Part shown: positions 36,856 through 46,689 of the stretch, piece after piece
How the letters are laid out: each line of letters starts with the position of its first letter
How positions within the stretch are numbered: position 1 is the stretch's first letter
Source of the DNA: Shewanella salipaludis
GTDB lineage: Bacteria > Pseudomonadota > Gammaproteobacteria > Enterobacterales > Shewanellaceae
DNA length: 64,000 nt
Direction of reading: 5' to 3'
Assembly: GCF_012911865.1 (NCBI RefSeq)
Contig: NZ_JAAXYH010000001.1
Location: forward strand, 558,001 to 622,000
Position numbers and translations under genes: made by a program
The notes under the pieces: model-generated
Told to the model about the DNA's origin: nothing
What the model saw: the letters and a program-made list of their open reading frames with translations, nothing else
Databases searched by the model: none

Positions 36856-38118
36856 TCACAACTTGGAGCCCTTGGCACCATAGAAGAGAATGAAGCCGTA
36901 GCAGATAACCGGCAGGATAAACGCCTGCTGTATGCCCATGCTGTCGGCCATCAGCCCCTGGATCAGCGGCAGTATGGCGCCACCCACTATCGCCAGGCAG
37001 AGTATGCCACTGCCCTGTGAGGTGTGCGGTCCAAGATCCCGCAGCGCCAGGCTGAAGATGGTCGGGAACATGATGGAGTTGAATAAGCCGACGGCCAGGA
37101 TAGCCCACATGGCGACACTGCCACTGCTGTTCATGGCAACCAGGACCAACAAGGCCGCCATGGTGGCGTTGAACGCCAGTACCGTTCCGGCAGGGATCCT
37201 TTGCATGATCACCGAGCCGAAGAAGCGCCCTACCATGGCACCACCCCAATAATAGGCTATGTAGTGGGCCGCATCGGCTTCCTTGAGACCGGCGATATCC
37301 GCCTCCCCCAGGAAGTTAACCAGAAAGCTGCCGATGGAGACCTCGGCGCCGACATAAACGAAGATGCCTATGGCACCCAAGAGCAGGTGGGTATAGGCGA
37401 ACGCGCTGGACTTGTCCTGGCCGTCTGTGGCCTGAAGCTGTTCCTTATGGGATTGAATCACAGGCAGGTTCAGCTTGGCGAAGATAAGGGCCAAGGTGGC
37501 GAGCGCCCCGGCGAGCAGCAGGTACGGCAGCTTGACCACTTCGGCTTCGCTCTGGGCCTGACTCATGTCTGCGGAAACGACTGTCGCCACCGACAAGATC
37601 AACAGGGTGCCGAAGAAAGGCGCGACCGTCGTGCCCAGGGCGTTGAAGGCCTGGGTCATGTTCAGGCGACTGGAAGCGGTTTCCTTGCTGCCCAGGGCGT
37701 TGACATAGGGGTTGGCCGCGACCTGCAGTATGGTGATCCCGGATGCCAGCACGAACAAGGCACCGAGGAATAGCCCATAGGTGGCGGACACCGCGGCAGG
37801 ATAGAACAAGCCACACCCCAGACTGGCGATGATGAGCCCCGTCACTATGCCCTGCTGGTAACCCAGCTTCTTGACCAGCTTGCCCGCAGGCAGAGACACC
37901 AGGAAGTAGGCGCCGAAGAAGCAGAACTGGATCAACATGGCTTCGGCATAGTTGAGCGAGAACACCGCCTTCAGGTGGGGGATAAGGATGTCGTTCAGGC
38001 AGGTGATGAAACCCCACATGAAAAACAGTGAGGTCAGCGAGATCAACGCGAACCTGTAGTTGCCTTCGCCGGCACTGCCGACACTCGTGGTGCTTGTGTC
38101 ATTGATGGATAACGCCAT
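36856..38118 (-). CDS. MFS sugar transporter, FucP/glucose-galactose type
   Basis: A 420-residue inner-membrane permease of the fucose/glucose:H+ symporter group with about 12 helices. Family features are [45 protein letters not shown] and [25 protein letters not shown], and GRFFGSVIM in the second half. I start at the ATG at 38118 (MALSIND); the upstream frame is basic and repetitive. It lies 152 bases downstream of the alpha-glucosidase gene and likely shares its transcript. It should import glucose or maltose released in the periplasm; the exact sugar is an inference. Confidence 0.9.
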   Translation of the reverse strand: MALSINDTSTTSVGSAGEGNYRFALISLTSLFFMWGFITCLNDILIPHLKAVFSLNYAEAMLIQFCFFGAYFLVSLPAGKLVKKLGYQQGIVTGLIIASLGCGLFYPAAVSATYGLFLGALFVLASGITILQVAANPYVNALGSKETASSRLNMTQAFNALGTTVAPFFGTLLILSVATVVSADMSQAQSEAEVVKLPYLLLAGALATLALIFAKLNLPVIQSHKEQLQATDGQDKSSAFAYTHLLLGAIGIFVYVGAEVSIGSFLVNFLGEADIAGLKEADAAHYIAYYWGGAMVGRFFGSVIMQRIPAGTVLAFNATMAALLVLVAMNSSGSVAMWAILAVGLFNSIMFPTIFSLALRDLGPHTSQGSGILCLAIVGGAILPLIQGLMADSMGIQQAFILPVICYGFILFYGAKGSKL

Positions 38119-38270
38119 AAGGGTCTCTCTTTGTTGTTTTTGTCGTCGTTTTTGTAATCGTCGTTTCGGTGCTTGACTCTGTATCCGGCCCGGGCGTGGC
38201 CTTGGACAGGCCATTGCCCAAACATCAGTTGTGAAATATTTTCATTCGGCTTTCACCGGCTATGCCTGAG

Positions 38271-39908
38271 TCAGTCGCATTGCAATTGGGCATAGAAGCA
38301 GCCAAAGGCAGGTAAACTCAACTGTGCCTGTGCCAAGGTGCCAGTCTCCAGGCCATGGTCATCCAGCACAGCGACTATATCATGGCCGGCGAGATCAATC
38401 TCAACCCGCTCGGCGGACAGGTTGAAACACACCAGATAACGTCCGGCTGCGCCGCTGCGGATGAATCCCAGCACGGGCTCCTTGGCATCGATAAATTTGA
38501 TATCACCGTCGACAAGCGGCCTGTGCTTAGCGCGCCAAGTCATAAAATGCCGGTAACTGTGCAGCACTGAGTCGGGTTGCAGCTCCTGCTGTTCCACCGC
38601 CAGCTGTTGATGTTCGGCCGGCACGGGTAGCCAGGGCTCGGCGGCACTGAAACCCGCGTTGACCGCATCCGCCAGCCATGGCATGGGGGTGCGGCAACCG
38701 TCACGGCCCTTGAACATGGGCCAGAAGGTGATGCCGAAGGGATCCTGCAACTGGTGATGCTCGATAGACGCCTCGGTCAAGCCCAGCTCTTCGCCCTGAT
38801 AGCTGCAGACACTGCCACGCAGGGATCCCAGCATGGCGTTGAGCATCTTGGCAAGCGTGGGGGTTTCCTGTCCCTTGCCCCAGCGGCTCAGGACACGTTG
38901 CACGTCATGGTTGCCTATGGCCCAACAGGGCCAGCCATCGCCTATGCTGGCTTCGAGCGCCTCCACAGTCTGACGAATGTAACCCGCACTGAAATCATCG
39001 GTCAACAACTCGAAGCTATAGGCCATGTGGAGCCTGTCATCACCCTGGGTGTATTCGGCCATGGTCGCCAGCGAATCTTCCGACGAGACTTCGCCCAGGG
39101 TTACGGCCCCTGGGTAACGATCGATCAGTGCCCTGAGTTCCTCGACGAAACCCACAGTCTGCGGCCGGGTGTTGTTGTAATAGTGATACTGATAAGCATA
39201 GGGATTGTCTTCGCTGAAACCGCGTCCCTGGCGCTTATCCTTGGGTTTGGCCGGATTATCCCTGAGCAATTCGTCATGGAAACAGAAGGTAATGGCATCG
39301 AGACGGAAACCATCGACGCCCTTCTTCAACCAAAACTCCACGTTCTCCAGCACGGCACGGCGCACCTCAGGGTTGTGGAAATTGAGATCCGGCTGGCTGC
39401 GCAGGAAGTTATGCAGATAATACTGTTGCCGGCGCGGCTCCCACTCCCAGGCGCAGCCGCCGAAGATGGCCAGCCAGTTATTGGGCGCGCTGCCGTCTTC
39501 CCTGGGATCGGCCCACACGTACCAGTCGGCCTTGGGGTTAACATCCAAGTCGCGGCTCTGACGGCTCTGTTCGAACCAGGCGTGTTGATCCGAGGTATGA
39601 CTGAGTACCTGATCTATGATCACCTTGATCCCCAGACTATGGGCCTTGGCGATCAACTCATCGAAGTCGTCCATGGTGCCGAACAGGGGGTCGATCGCCA
39701 GGTAATCGCTGATGTCATAGCCGAAGTCTTTCATCGGTGACTTGAAGAAGGGCGAGATCCAGATCGCATCGACATTGAGGCTAGCGATATAATCGAGTTT
39801 GTGGATAATCCCTTGCAGATCGCCGATACCGTCATCATTGGTATCGAGCAGACTGCGTGGATAGATCTGATAGATGACGGCACCGCGCCACCAGGTTAAC
39901 TCACTCAT
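38271..39908 (-). CDS. Cytoplasmic GH13 alpha-glucosidase
   Basis: A 545-residue glycoside hydrolase of the GH13 oligo-1,6-glucosidase/alpha-glucosidase group. It starts WWRGAVIYQIYPRSLLDTNDDGIGDL, typical of the group. Catalytic residues by motif: nucleophile Asp204 (DGFRLDAITF), acid/base Glu273 (TLGEVSSED) and Asp335 (IGNHDVQR). No signal peptide, so it degrades imported maltose or maltodextrin in the cytoplasm. Closest in pattern to GH13_23-type bacterial alpha-glucosidases. It is transcribed away from the TonB receptor across a region with two regulon-type palindromes. Confidence 0.93.
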   Translation of the reverse strand: MSELTWWRGAVIYQIYPRSLLDTNDDGIGDLQGIIHKLDYIASLNVDAIWISPFFKSPMKDFGYDISDYLAIDPLFGTMDDFDELIAKAHSLGIKVIIDQVLSHTSDQHAWFEQSRQSRDLDVNPKADWYVWADPREDGSAPNNWLAIFGGCAWEWEPRRQQYYLHNFLRSQPDLNFHNPEVRRAVLENVEFWLKKGVDGFRLDAITFCFHDELLRDNPAKPKDKRQGRGFSEDNPYAYQYHYYNNTRPQTVGFVEELRALIDRYPGAVTLGEVSSEDSLATMAEYTQGDDRLHMAYSFELLTDDFSAGYIRQTVEALEASIGDGWPCWAIGNHDVQRVLSRWGKGQETPTLAKMLNAMLGSLRGSVCSYQGEELGLTEASIEHHQLQDPFGITFWPMFKGRDGCRTPMPWLADAVNAGFSAAEPWLPVPAEHQQLAVEQQELQPDSVLHSYRHFMTWRAKHRPLVDGDIKFIDAKEPVLGFIRSGAAGRYLVCFNLSAERVEIDLAGHDIVAVLDDHGLETGTLAQAQLSLPAFGCFYAQLQCD

Positions 39909-40045
39909 TCTTGCCCCTTTTCACTCGCGATAGGTGTTCTGGACTTCGGTCGAAACCGTTACACCTTTGTTGCCGGCCAGTAACCACCGGCGTCTTATTA
40001 GAATGAATCGAGCATACGTGAAGATGGAAATGGGGTTCAATACAC

Positions 40046-40061
40046 CTGCATACGTATGCAG
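40046..40061. promoter_or_regulatory. MalR/LacI-type operator, perfect 16-base palindrome
   Basis: CTGCATACGTATGCAG is a perfect palindrome with central CG, the usual form of LacI-family operators. It lies 138 bases upstream of the alpha-glucosidase start. The same core recurs at 40196, 51109 and 53611. Confidence 0.75.
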
Positions 40062-40195
40062 AGTATGGAATTGCAGCAACCCCCAATGCCTCATGAATTT
40101 ACCCTTTATTTTACATGCAGTTAATCGAGATTGTGCATTTCATCGCCCCTGCCCTTGGCGCCCGGATCCCGCCCTCCGGCGGCCGCGGCAATCTT

Positions 40196-40209
40196 TGAAT
40201 ACGTATGCA
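40196..40209. promoter_or_regulatory. MalR/LacI-type operator upstream of the TonB receptor
   Basis: TGAATACGTATGCA, with the perfect core ATACGTAT, 178 bases upstream of the TonB receptor ATG. Identical to the site at 51109-51122. Confidence 0.75.
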
Positions 40210-40386
40210 CTCAGTTGTTACGCCCAGAATGGTGGGAGTAGTATCTTCACTGTTGCGCAACAATTTGGTCATAAATACAGCACTTATGCAGTCAGTTAAG
40301 CGTCTGAATGCCAAAAACCTAAAAAAACCGTGCTCATAATTACAAAAGCAATGACATGCTATCAAGCGATCCAAAGGGGAAGATGA

Positions 40387-43122
40387 ATGTTGCAATTTAA
40401 ACCAAGCCTGCTGACATTGGCACTGGTTGCCGCAGGTGCCAGTATGCACGCCTACGCAGCCGATACGGCCGACGTCGAAGCCAAAGCAAAAGCCGCAAAA
40501 GATGCCGAAATCGAGGTTATCTCGGTAACGGGGATCCGCCGCAGTCTGCAAGAATCACAATCGCTGAAGATGTCCTCATCCTCTATCGTTGAAGCTATTT
40601 CGGCAGAAGACATAGGCAAATTGCCTGACGTCAGCATCGCCGAGTCACTTGCCCGCTTACCCGGTGTCGCCGCTCAACGTTTGGATGGCCGAGCCAACGT
40701 CATCTCCGTCCGCGGTATGGGCCCAGACTTTACCACTACGACTCTTAACGGTCGTGAACAGGCCACGGTAAACGACAACCGCAGCGTCGAATTCGACCAA
40801 TATCCTTCAGAATTGCTCAACCGCGTCGTGGTTTACAAGACCCCTGACGCCTCTCTGATGGCTCAAGGCATAGGCGCAACCGTCGACATGCAGACCATCA
40901 GCCCACTGGCCCACGGCGAACAGACAATAGCGATAGCAGCCCGTGCCGAGATGAACGATCTAGGCGCGCTCAACAGCGGCTCTACAGATAAAGGCAACAG
41001 ATTCAGCATCTCTTATGTCGATCAGTTTGCCGACGACACCATAGGCATAGCCTTGGGTTACGCCCATATGCAATCGCCTAACCAGGAAGAGCGCTGGCAA
41101 GCCTGGGGTTATCCGGAATTAGACTATGATGCAGCCAATCCCAAAGTCCTGGGTGGTGCCAAGCCTTTCGTACGTTCCAGCGAACTGACCCGTGATGGCT
41201 ACCTTGCAGTGCTGGAATACCAGCCCAACGACAGCTTCCACTCTGTGCTCGACATCTACTACACAGATTTCAACGACGAGCAGCGTCTGCGCGGTATCGA
41301 AATCCCGGGGCAATGGGGCGCTGGCGGAGCCAATGACGGCATCACTGCATTGGAAAGCCAAGACGGCTTAGTTACCAAGGGCGTCATCAACAACGCCGCT
41401 GTGGTAGTGCGTAATGATGTTAATTTCCGCGACGCTCAGTCTCTGTCTATCGGCTGGAATAACAAGTACATCATCAACGACAACTGGAGTGTCCAGGCCG
41501 ATGTGGCGCTGTCCAAGGCGGACCGTACCGACATAGGTATGGAAAGCTACAGTGGTACAGGTCGTGGCGACGGCAACGGCGCTACCGATACCCTGGGGTT
41601 CGAAATGGGTGCCGACGGCAATGCCACTTTCACCCATAACCTGGATTACGCGGATCCCAATCTGATCAAGCTTGGCGGCCCACTCAGCTGGGGTAACCCT
41701 ATTGGCCAGGATAGCCAGGACGGCTTCATCAATAAGCCAGTCATAGAAGACGAGCTGAAATCTGTGCGCCTGAGCGCAGAATATATCTTCGACGATGGTG
41801 CGCTGCGCAGCCTGGAGTTTGGTGTCAATCACGGCAAGCGTGAGAAAAACAAGCTGGATCAAGGCTTCTACCTCACCTCTAAAGCCTACCCTGAACTGGC
41901 GACTGTACCTAAGCAATATCTGCTGACGCCAACCTCCCTGGCCTTCTTCGGCATGGGCGACATGTTGAGCTACGATTCATTGGCCATGTACCGCGACGGT
42001 TTCTACACAGAAACCTCGGCCGAGTCCGTGGACCTTGGCCGTGCGACCAACTCCTGGAACGTTCAGGAAGAAGTGACCATAGCCTTCGCCAAGGCCAACC
42101 TGGAATCTGAGCTGTTCGGTCTGCCCATGTCCGGTAACGTCGGCCTGCAGGCCGTGTATACAGATCAGAGCTCAGACGGCAGTGTTGCCGGCGTGGAAAA
42201 CGGTCTGGTGACCAAGACGCCTATTACCGATGGCGAAACCTACACCGAATGGCTGCCCAGCATCAACTTGGGCTTCGAGGTCGGCGACGGTCAGATGTTG
42301 CGTTTCGCCGCCGCCCGTACCCTGTCCCGTGCCCGCATGGACAAGATGAATGCCAACGTCAGCTTCGATTACAATGAAGCCGGCAGCGGTGGCGTCAATT
42401 GGAGCGGCAAGGCGGGTAACCCCCACCTGATGCCTTGGTTGGCGCGTCAGTATGACATCAGCTATGAAAACTACTTCAGCGATCAGGGCTACTTCGCCGC
42501 CGCCGTGTTCTACAAAGATCTGGAAAATTTTGTCTTCGACCAATCCGCTCTGATCAACTTCGGTGCCATTTTCCCGGATAAGGGTGGCAACCCGATAGGC
42601 AGCGTGACTCAGCCACAGAACGGTAATGGCGGTTACGTGCGTGGACTCGAGCTGTCACTGTCTCTGGACTTTGGCATGTATGCCGATGTGTTGGAGGGTT
42701 TCGGTACTATCCTCAGCGGCACTTACAGCGAGAGCGAAGTGAAAGAGACGTCCGACAGTGAAGCAACTACGCTGCCAGGATTGTCCAAGAAGACCTTCAA
42801 CGCGACGGTTTACTATGAAAACAGCGGCTTCAGTGCTCGTGTCAGCTCACGCTATCGCTCGGACTTCCTGGGTGAAGTGACCGAAATCAGCCTGAAGCGC
42901 ACCAATGTGAACATCAAGGCCGAGAACGTGGTCGACGCTCAGATAGGTTATGACTTCTCCCAGAGTGGCATAGATGCCTTATACGGCTTATCAGTCTTGT
43001 TCCAAGTGAATAACCTGACCAACGAACCGTTCAGCTCTTACTTCCATGAAGATGAACGTCTGGTGCGTGACTTCCAGAACTACGGCCGCAACTATATGTT
43101 GGGTCTGAACTACAAGTTCTAA
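40387..43122 (+). CDS. TonB-dependent outer-membrane receptor for maltodextrin/cyclodextrin uptake
   Basis: A 911-residue TonB-dependent receptor: signal peptide ending near AYA (about 24), an extended region containing VISVTGIRRSLQ (TonB-box-like) and the plug domain (ISAEDIGKLPDVSIAESLARLPGVAAQR, VRGMGPDFTTTTLNGREQ), then a beta-barrel ending NYMLGLNYKF with a C-terminal Phe. It imports oligosaccharides across the outer membrane with energy from TonB-ExbBD. Substrate is inferred from the surrounding amylases and shared operators. A strong terminator follows, separating it partly from the halogenase and amylase genes. Confidence 0.93.
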   Translation: MLQFKPSLLTLALVAAGASMHAYAADTADVEAKAKAAKDAEIEVISVTGIRRSLQESQSLKMSSSSIVEAISAEDIGKLPDVSIAESLARLPGVAAQRLDGRANVISVRGMGPDFTTTTLNGREQATVNDNRSVEFDQYPSELLNRVVVYKTPDASLMAQGIGATVDMQTISPLAHGEQTIAIAARAEMNDLGALNSGSTDKGNRFSISYVDQFADDTIGIALGYAHMQSPNQEERWQAWGYPELDYDAANPKVLGGAKPFVRSSELTRDGYLAVLEYQPNDSFHSVLDIYYTDFNDEQRLRGIEIPGQWGAGGANDGITALESQDGLVTKGVINNAAVVVRNDVNFRDAQSLSIGWNNKYIINDNWSVQADVALSKADRTDIGMESYSGTGRGDGNGATDTLGFEMGADGNATFTHNLDYADPNLIKLGGPLSWGNPIGQDSQDGFINKPVIEDELKSVRLSAEYIFDDGALRSLEFGVNHGKREKNKLDQGFYLTSKAYPELATVPKQYLLTPTSLAFFGMGDMLSYDSLAMYRDGFYTETSAESVDLGRATNSWNVQEEVTIAFAKANLESELFGLPMSGNVGLQAVYTDQSSDGSVAGVENGLVTKTPITDGETYTEWLPSINLGFEVGDGQMLRFAAARTLSRARMDKMNANVSFDYNEAGSGGVNWSGKAGNPHLMPWLARQYDISYENYFSDQGYFAAAVFYKDLENFVFDQSALINFGAIFPDKGGNPIGSVTQPQNGNGGYVRGLELSLSLDFGMYADVLEGFGTILSGTYSESEVKETSDSEATTLPGLSKKTFNATVYYENSGFSARVSSRYRSDFLGEVTEISLKRTNVNIKAENVVDAQIGYDFSQSGIDALYGLSVLFQVNNLTNEPFSSYFHEDERLVRDFQNYGRNYMLGLNYKF

Positions 43123-43142
43123 GCCTTTACCAGCGAATATGA

Positions 43143-43179
43143 AATGCCTCAGTAACCCAGTTACCGGGGCATTTTTTTT
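43143..43179 (+). terminator. Terminator/attenuator between the TonB receptor and halogenase genes
   Basis: AATGCC...GTAAC pairs with GTTAC...GGCATT around CCA, with a 3-base internal loop, followed by eight T. The halogenase ATG is only 12 bases beyond, with no room for a separate promoter, so the hairpin probably lets a fraction of transcripts through. Confidence 0.82.
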
Positions 43180-43190
43180 GAGGACAACAC

Positions 43191-44693
43191 ATGCATTCAC
43201 CCATAAAAAAACTGGTCATAGTCGGCGGCGGCACCTCGGGCTGGATGGCGGCGGCCATGCTCAGCCGCCTTCTCGGCAAACAACTGCAGATAACCCTGGT
43301 GGAATCCGACGAGATAGGCACAGTCGGTGTCGGTGAGGCCAGCATTCCCCCGCTGCAGCTGTTCAACAATGTGCTGGGGATAGCGGAAGATGAGTTTCTC
43401 AAGGCGACCCAGGGCACCTTCAAGTTGGGCATTGAATTTGAACATTGGGGCCAGACGGGCGATGCCTATATGCACGCCTTCGGGCACATAGGCAAAGATC
43501 TCGGTTTCACCCCTTTCCATCAGTATTGGCTGAGTCAAGGTAACGCCCAGCCCCGTGATTTTTGGCAATACTCTCTCAATTACCTCGCGGCGAAACACAA
43601 TAAGTTTCAGCGCCTGGACAGTATAGAGGGGACAGGACTTGCCGGACTCACCCACGCCTATCATTTCGATGCCGGACTCTATGCCGCATACCTCAGAAAA
43701 TACAGTGAAAAACAGGGGGTAAAGCGCATAGAAGGCAAGCTAGTCACGACCCAGTTAGCTGAGCATTCGGGCAACATAGCCTCTGTGACCTTAGCCTCGG
43801 GTCAGATCATTTCGGGCGATCTCTTCATAGATTGTTCCGGCTTTCGCGCCTTGTTGATCGAACAAGCCCTGGAGACAGGCTACGAAGACTGGCGTCACTG
43901 GTTGCCCTGCGACACAGCTCTGGCCACTCCCAGCGAAGCCGTCCATCCCATACCCCCCTATACCAAATCCATAGCCCATGAGGCGGGCTGGCAGTGGCGT
44001 ATTCCGCTGCAGCATAGAACGGGTAATGGTCTGGTGTATTGCAGCCGCTTCCTGTCGGACGAAGCAGCCACTGAGTTGCTTTTAAGCAAGCTCGATGGCA
44101 AGCCATTGGCGGAGCCGAAAAAAATCAGCTTTATCACCGGCAGGCGCAGGCTACAATGGCACAAGAACTGTGTCGCCCTTGGGCTGGCGAGTGGGTTTCT
44201 CGAGCCGCTGGAATCCACCAGCCTGCACCTGGTGCAATCGGGTATCATGCGGCTGCTGAAATTGTTCCCGACCGCCGAATTCAACCAAGCCAATATCGAT
44301 GAGTACAATCGCCAATCCAGGGCAGAGTTTGAGCAGGTGCGGGACTTCATCATACTGCACTATCGTCTTAATCGGCACGAAGCCAGCCCTTTCTGGCAAC
44401 ATTGCCAAACCATGGACATTCCCGAGACGCTGCAGCATAGAATCGACCTGTTCCGAGCCAGCGGCATAGTGTTCAGACACCAGGACGAGCTCTTTTCCGA
44501 AGCCGCCTGGGTTCAGGTCATGCTGGGTCAGGGGATCAGCCCAGAGCAGCATCATCCCCTGACCGATACCATCACCAAACAACAACTGACCCAATACTGT
44601 GCTGATTTGCGTCATATTTATGGCAGCACAGCAAACAGGCTGCAGCGCCATGAGGACTATCTGGCGCAGCATTGTCAGGCGCCACACGTATAA
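43191..44693 (+). CDS. Flavin-dependent tryptophan-halogenase-family protein
   Basis: A 500-residue protein of the flavin-dependent halogenase family. The FAD site is GGGTSGWMAAA (12-22), and VGEASIPP matches the halogenase GVGEATxP motif. The Lys needed for hypohalous acid handling aligns at Lys78 (GTFKLGIEF), the WxWxIP signature is W267-Q-W269-R-I-P272, and the catalytic Glu lies in FLEPLESTS. All key residues are present, so it is likely active. GAGGA precedes the ATG. Relatives adjacent to TonB receptors in carbohydrate loci of Alteromonadales, Xanthomonas and Caulobacter are common, and their natural substrates are mostly unknown. Confidence 0.92.
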   Translation: MHSPIKKLVIVGGGTSGWMAAAMLSRLLGKQLQITLVESDEIGTVGVGEASIPPLQLFNNVLGIAEDEFLKATQGTFKLGIEFEHWGQTGDAYMHAFGHIGKDLGFTPFHQYWLSQGNAQPRDFWQYSLNYLAAKHNKFQRLDSIEGTGLAGLTHAYHFDAGLYAAYLRKYSEKQGVKRIEGKLVTTQLAEHSGNIASVTLASGQIISGDLFIDCSGFRALLIEQALETGYEDWRHWLPCDTALATPSEAVHPIPPYTKSIAHEAGWQWRIPLQHRTGNGLVYCSRFLSDEAATELLLSKLDGKPLAEPKKISFITGRRRLQWHKNCVALGLASGFLEPLESTSLHLVQSGIMRLLKLFPTAEFNQANIDEYNRQSRAEFEQVRDFIILHYRLNRHEASPFWQHCQTMDIPETLQHRIDLFRASGIVFRHQDELFSEAAWVQVMLGQGISPEQHHPLTDTITKQQLTQYCADLRHIYGSTANRLQRHEDYLAQHCQAPHV

Positions 44694-44756
44694 CCCCATA
44701 CTCGTGAAGAAGGCCAGAGTGGCACAAGCCGTATTGCCGGCAGGACAGACCAATAA

Positions 44757-46676
44757 ATGGATGAGACTATGTCTAGGATAAACCCGTCTATGAAGAACAA
44801 GATCGCGACGGCGCTATGGGCGCTGTCTTTGTTGCTGCTGACGCCACTGAGCCAGGCAAGCCCCCGAGATGCCATAGGAGTGGAACCCGCATTCTGGTGG
44901 GCCGGGATGCATAATCCCCGGCTGCAGCTGATGCTGCATGGCGATAAGCTGGCGGCCCTGAGTGTCGACATTCAGGGTACCGGGGTGAAACTGCTCGGAA
45001 CCGAGCATACAGACAACTCCAACTACCTGTTTATCAATCTCGATGTCGCCGACGCCGCGCCTCAGCACCTGACCCTGGAGCTGAAACAAGCGGATCGGGT
45101 GCTGCACAGGCTCGACTATGAGCTCAAGCCGCGCCAGCCGGGTTCAGGTGCCCGTCAGGGGTTCGGCAATAAGGATGTAATCTACCTCATCACCCCGGAC
45201 AGGTTTGCCAACGGCGATCCGGCCAACGATACTGTGCCGGGCATGCTGGAGCGGGCCAAGCGCGCCGACAAGGATGGCCGCCATGGCGGCGATATCTCAG
45301 GTATCCGCCAACATCTGGATTATTTGGCCAAACTCGGCGTGACCCAGCTGTGGATCAATCCCCTGCTGGAAAACAATCAGGGGGCCTATTCCTACCATGG
45401 CTATTCCATCACAGATTATTACCGCATAGATCCCAGGTTCGGCAGCAATGAGGACTATCGGGCGCTGGTGCAGGAGGCCGGCAAGCTGGGGCTCGGGGTG
45501 ATCAATGACATGGTTGTCAACCACATAGGCTCGGGTCATTGGTGGCTCAAGGACCTGCCGAGTCAAGACTGGCTCAACGGCTATGCTCGGGACACGAGCA
45601 GCCAGACGCCAAAGTACACCAGCCACAGGCGCACCACGGTGCAGGATCCCTATGCCGTCGCCGCAGATAAGGCGGCCTTCACCGATGGCTGGTTTGTCGA
45701 CTCCATGCCGGATCTCAATCAGCGCAATCCCCTGTTGGCGACCTATCTCATCCAGAACAGCATTTGGTGGGTGGAATATACCGGGCTGTCGGGCATACGC
45801 GAAGACACTTACTCCTACGCCGACAAGGCCTTCCTGGCGCGCTGGTCCAGGGCCGTCATGGACGAGTACCCCAATTTCAATATCGTCGGCGAGGAATGGA
45901 GTGCCAATCCTGTGACTGTCTCTTATTGGCAAGAGGGCAAGCGCAATGCCGACGGCTACAGCTCAGGCCTGCCCAGCCTGATGGACTTCCCCCTGTACGA
46001 GCAGCTCATCGCCGGCCTGAATGAAACCGAGGGCTTCATCAAGCTGTACGAAACCCTGGCCAACGATAGCGTCTATGCCGCCCCCGGGAAGCTGGTATTG
46101 TTCGAAGGCAACCATGACACCAACCGCCTGTTCAGCCTGCTCAAACAAGACCTGGCGCGCTACAAGATGGCCATGACCTATGTGTTGACCGCCAAACGCA
46201 TTCCCCAGCTGTTCTACGGCACAGAAATCTTGCTGACCAGCCCGGGTGAAGGCCGCAACGATGGCCTGGTGCGGGGCGACTTTCCCGGCGGCTGGGCGGG
46301 AGATGCGGTAAATGGCTTCACGGCTCAGGGGCTGAGCCCACAGCAGCGCGAGGCGCAGGACTTCACCAGGGTGCTGCTCAATTACCGCAAGCAGTCGCCG
46401 GCGCTGCAAGGCGGTGCACTGCGTCACTTTGTGCCCGAGAACGGCATCTATGTGCAGTTTCGCTGTGATGATGAGAACTGTGCCCCAGGCAGCCATAAGC
46501 TGATGATTATTTACAATAAAAACCAGCAGCCGGTCGAGCTGCCACTGACAAGATTCAGGGATCTCATAGGCACGAGCCGCAGTGCCATCGACATCATAGA
46601 CCACAAACACTATCCGCTGACCCACGTCATCCCCCTGAGCGCGGCCGGGGTGTTGGTCCTGGAACTGCAAGACTGA
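44757..46676 (+). CDS. Secreted GH13 cyclomaltodextrinase/neopullulanase-like enzyme
   Basis: A 639-residue enzyme with a signal peptide (IATALWALSLLLLTPLSQA), an N-terminal immunoglobulin-like domain (about 40-125), then the GH13 barrel. Visible motifs: ITPDRFANGDPANDT (calcium/substrate region), NDMVVNHIGSGHWW, nucleophile Asp in SGIREDTYSY, acid/base Glu in IVGEEWS and the third Asp in EGNHDTNR. The layout fits cyclomaltodextrinases such as that of Flavobacterium sp. 92. It probably acts in the periplasm. The start could also be at 44769 or 44790 (MKNKIATAL); no ribosome site decides. Confidence 0.9.
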   Translation: MDETMSRINPSMKNKIATALWALSLLLLTPLSQASPRDAIGVEPAFWWAGMHNPRLQLMLHGDKLAALSVDIQGTGVKLLGTEHTDNSNYLFINLDVADAAPQHLTLELKQADRVLHRLDYELKPRQPGSGARQGFGNKDVIYLITPDRFANGDPANDTVPGMLERAKRADKDGRHGGDISGIRQHLDYLAKLGVTQLWINPLLENNQGAYSYHGYSITDYYRIDPRFGSNEDYRALVQEAGKLGLGVINDMVVNHIGSGHWWLKDLPSQDWLNGYARDTSSQTPKYTSHRRTTVQDPYAVAADKAAFTDGWFVDSMPDLNQRNPLLATYLIQNSIWWVEYTGLSGIREDTYSYADKAFLARWSRAVMDEYPNFNIVGEEWSANPVTVSYWQEGKRNADGYSSGLPSLMDFPLYEQLIAGLNETEGFIKLYETLANDSVYAAPGKLVLFEGNHDTNRLFSLLKQDLARYKMAMTYVLTAKRIPQLFYGTEILLTSPGEGRNDGLVRGDFPGGWAGDAVNGFTAQGLSPQQREAQDFTRVLLNYRKQSPALQGGALRHFVPENGIYVQFRCDDENCAPGSHKLMIIYNKNQQPVELPLTRFRDLIGTSRSAIDIIDHKHYPLTHVIPLSAAGVLVLELQD

Positions 46677-46689
46677 TACAGGAAACACC

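Larger units (their letters stand above)
39909..40386. other. Divergent control region of the starch locus
   Basis: 478 bases between the alpha-glucosidase and TonB receptor genes with no credible gene. It holds two operator-like palindromes (40046-40061 and 40196-40209) and a separate 12-base palindrome TGTTGCGCAACA at 40251-40262 that does not share the operator core. Confidence 0.7.
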
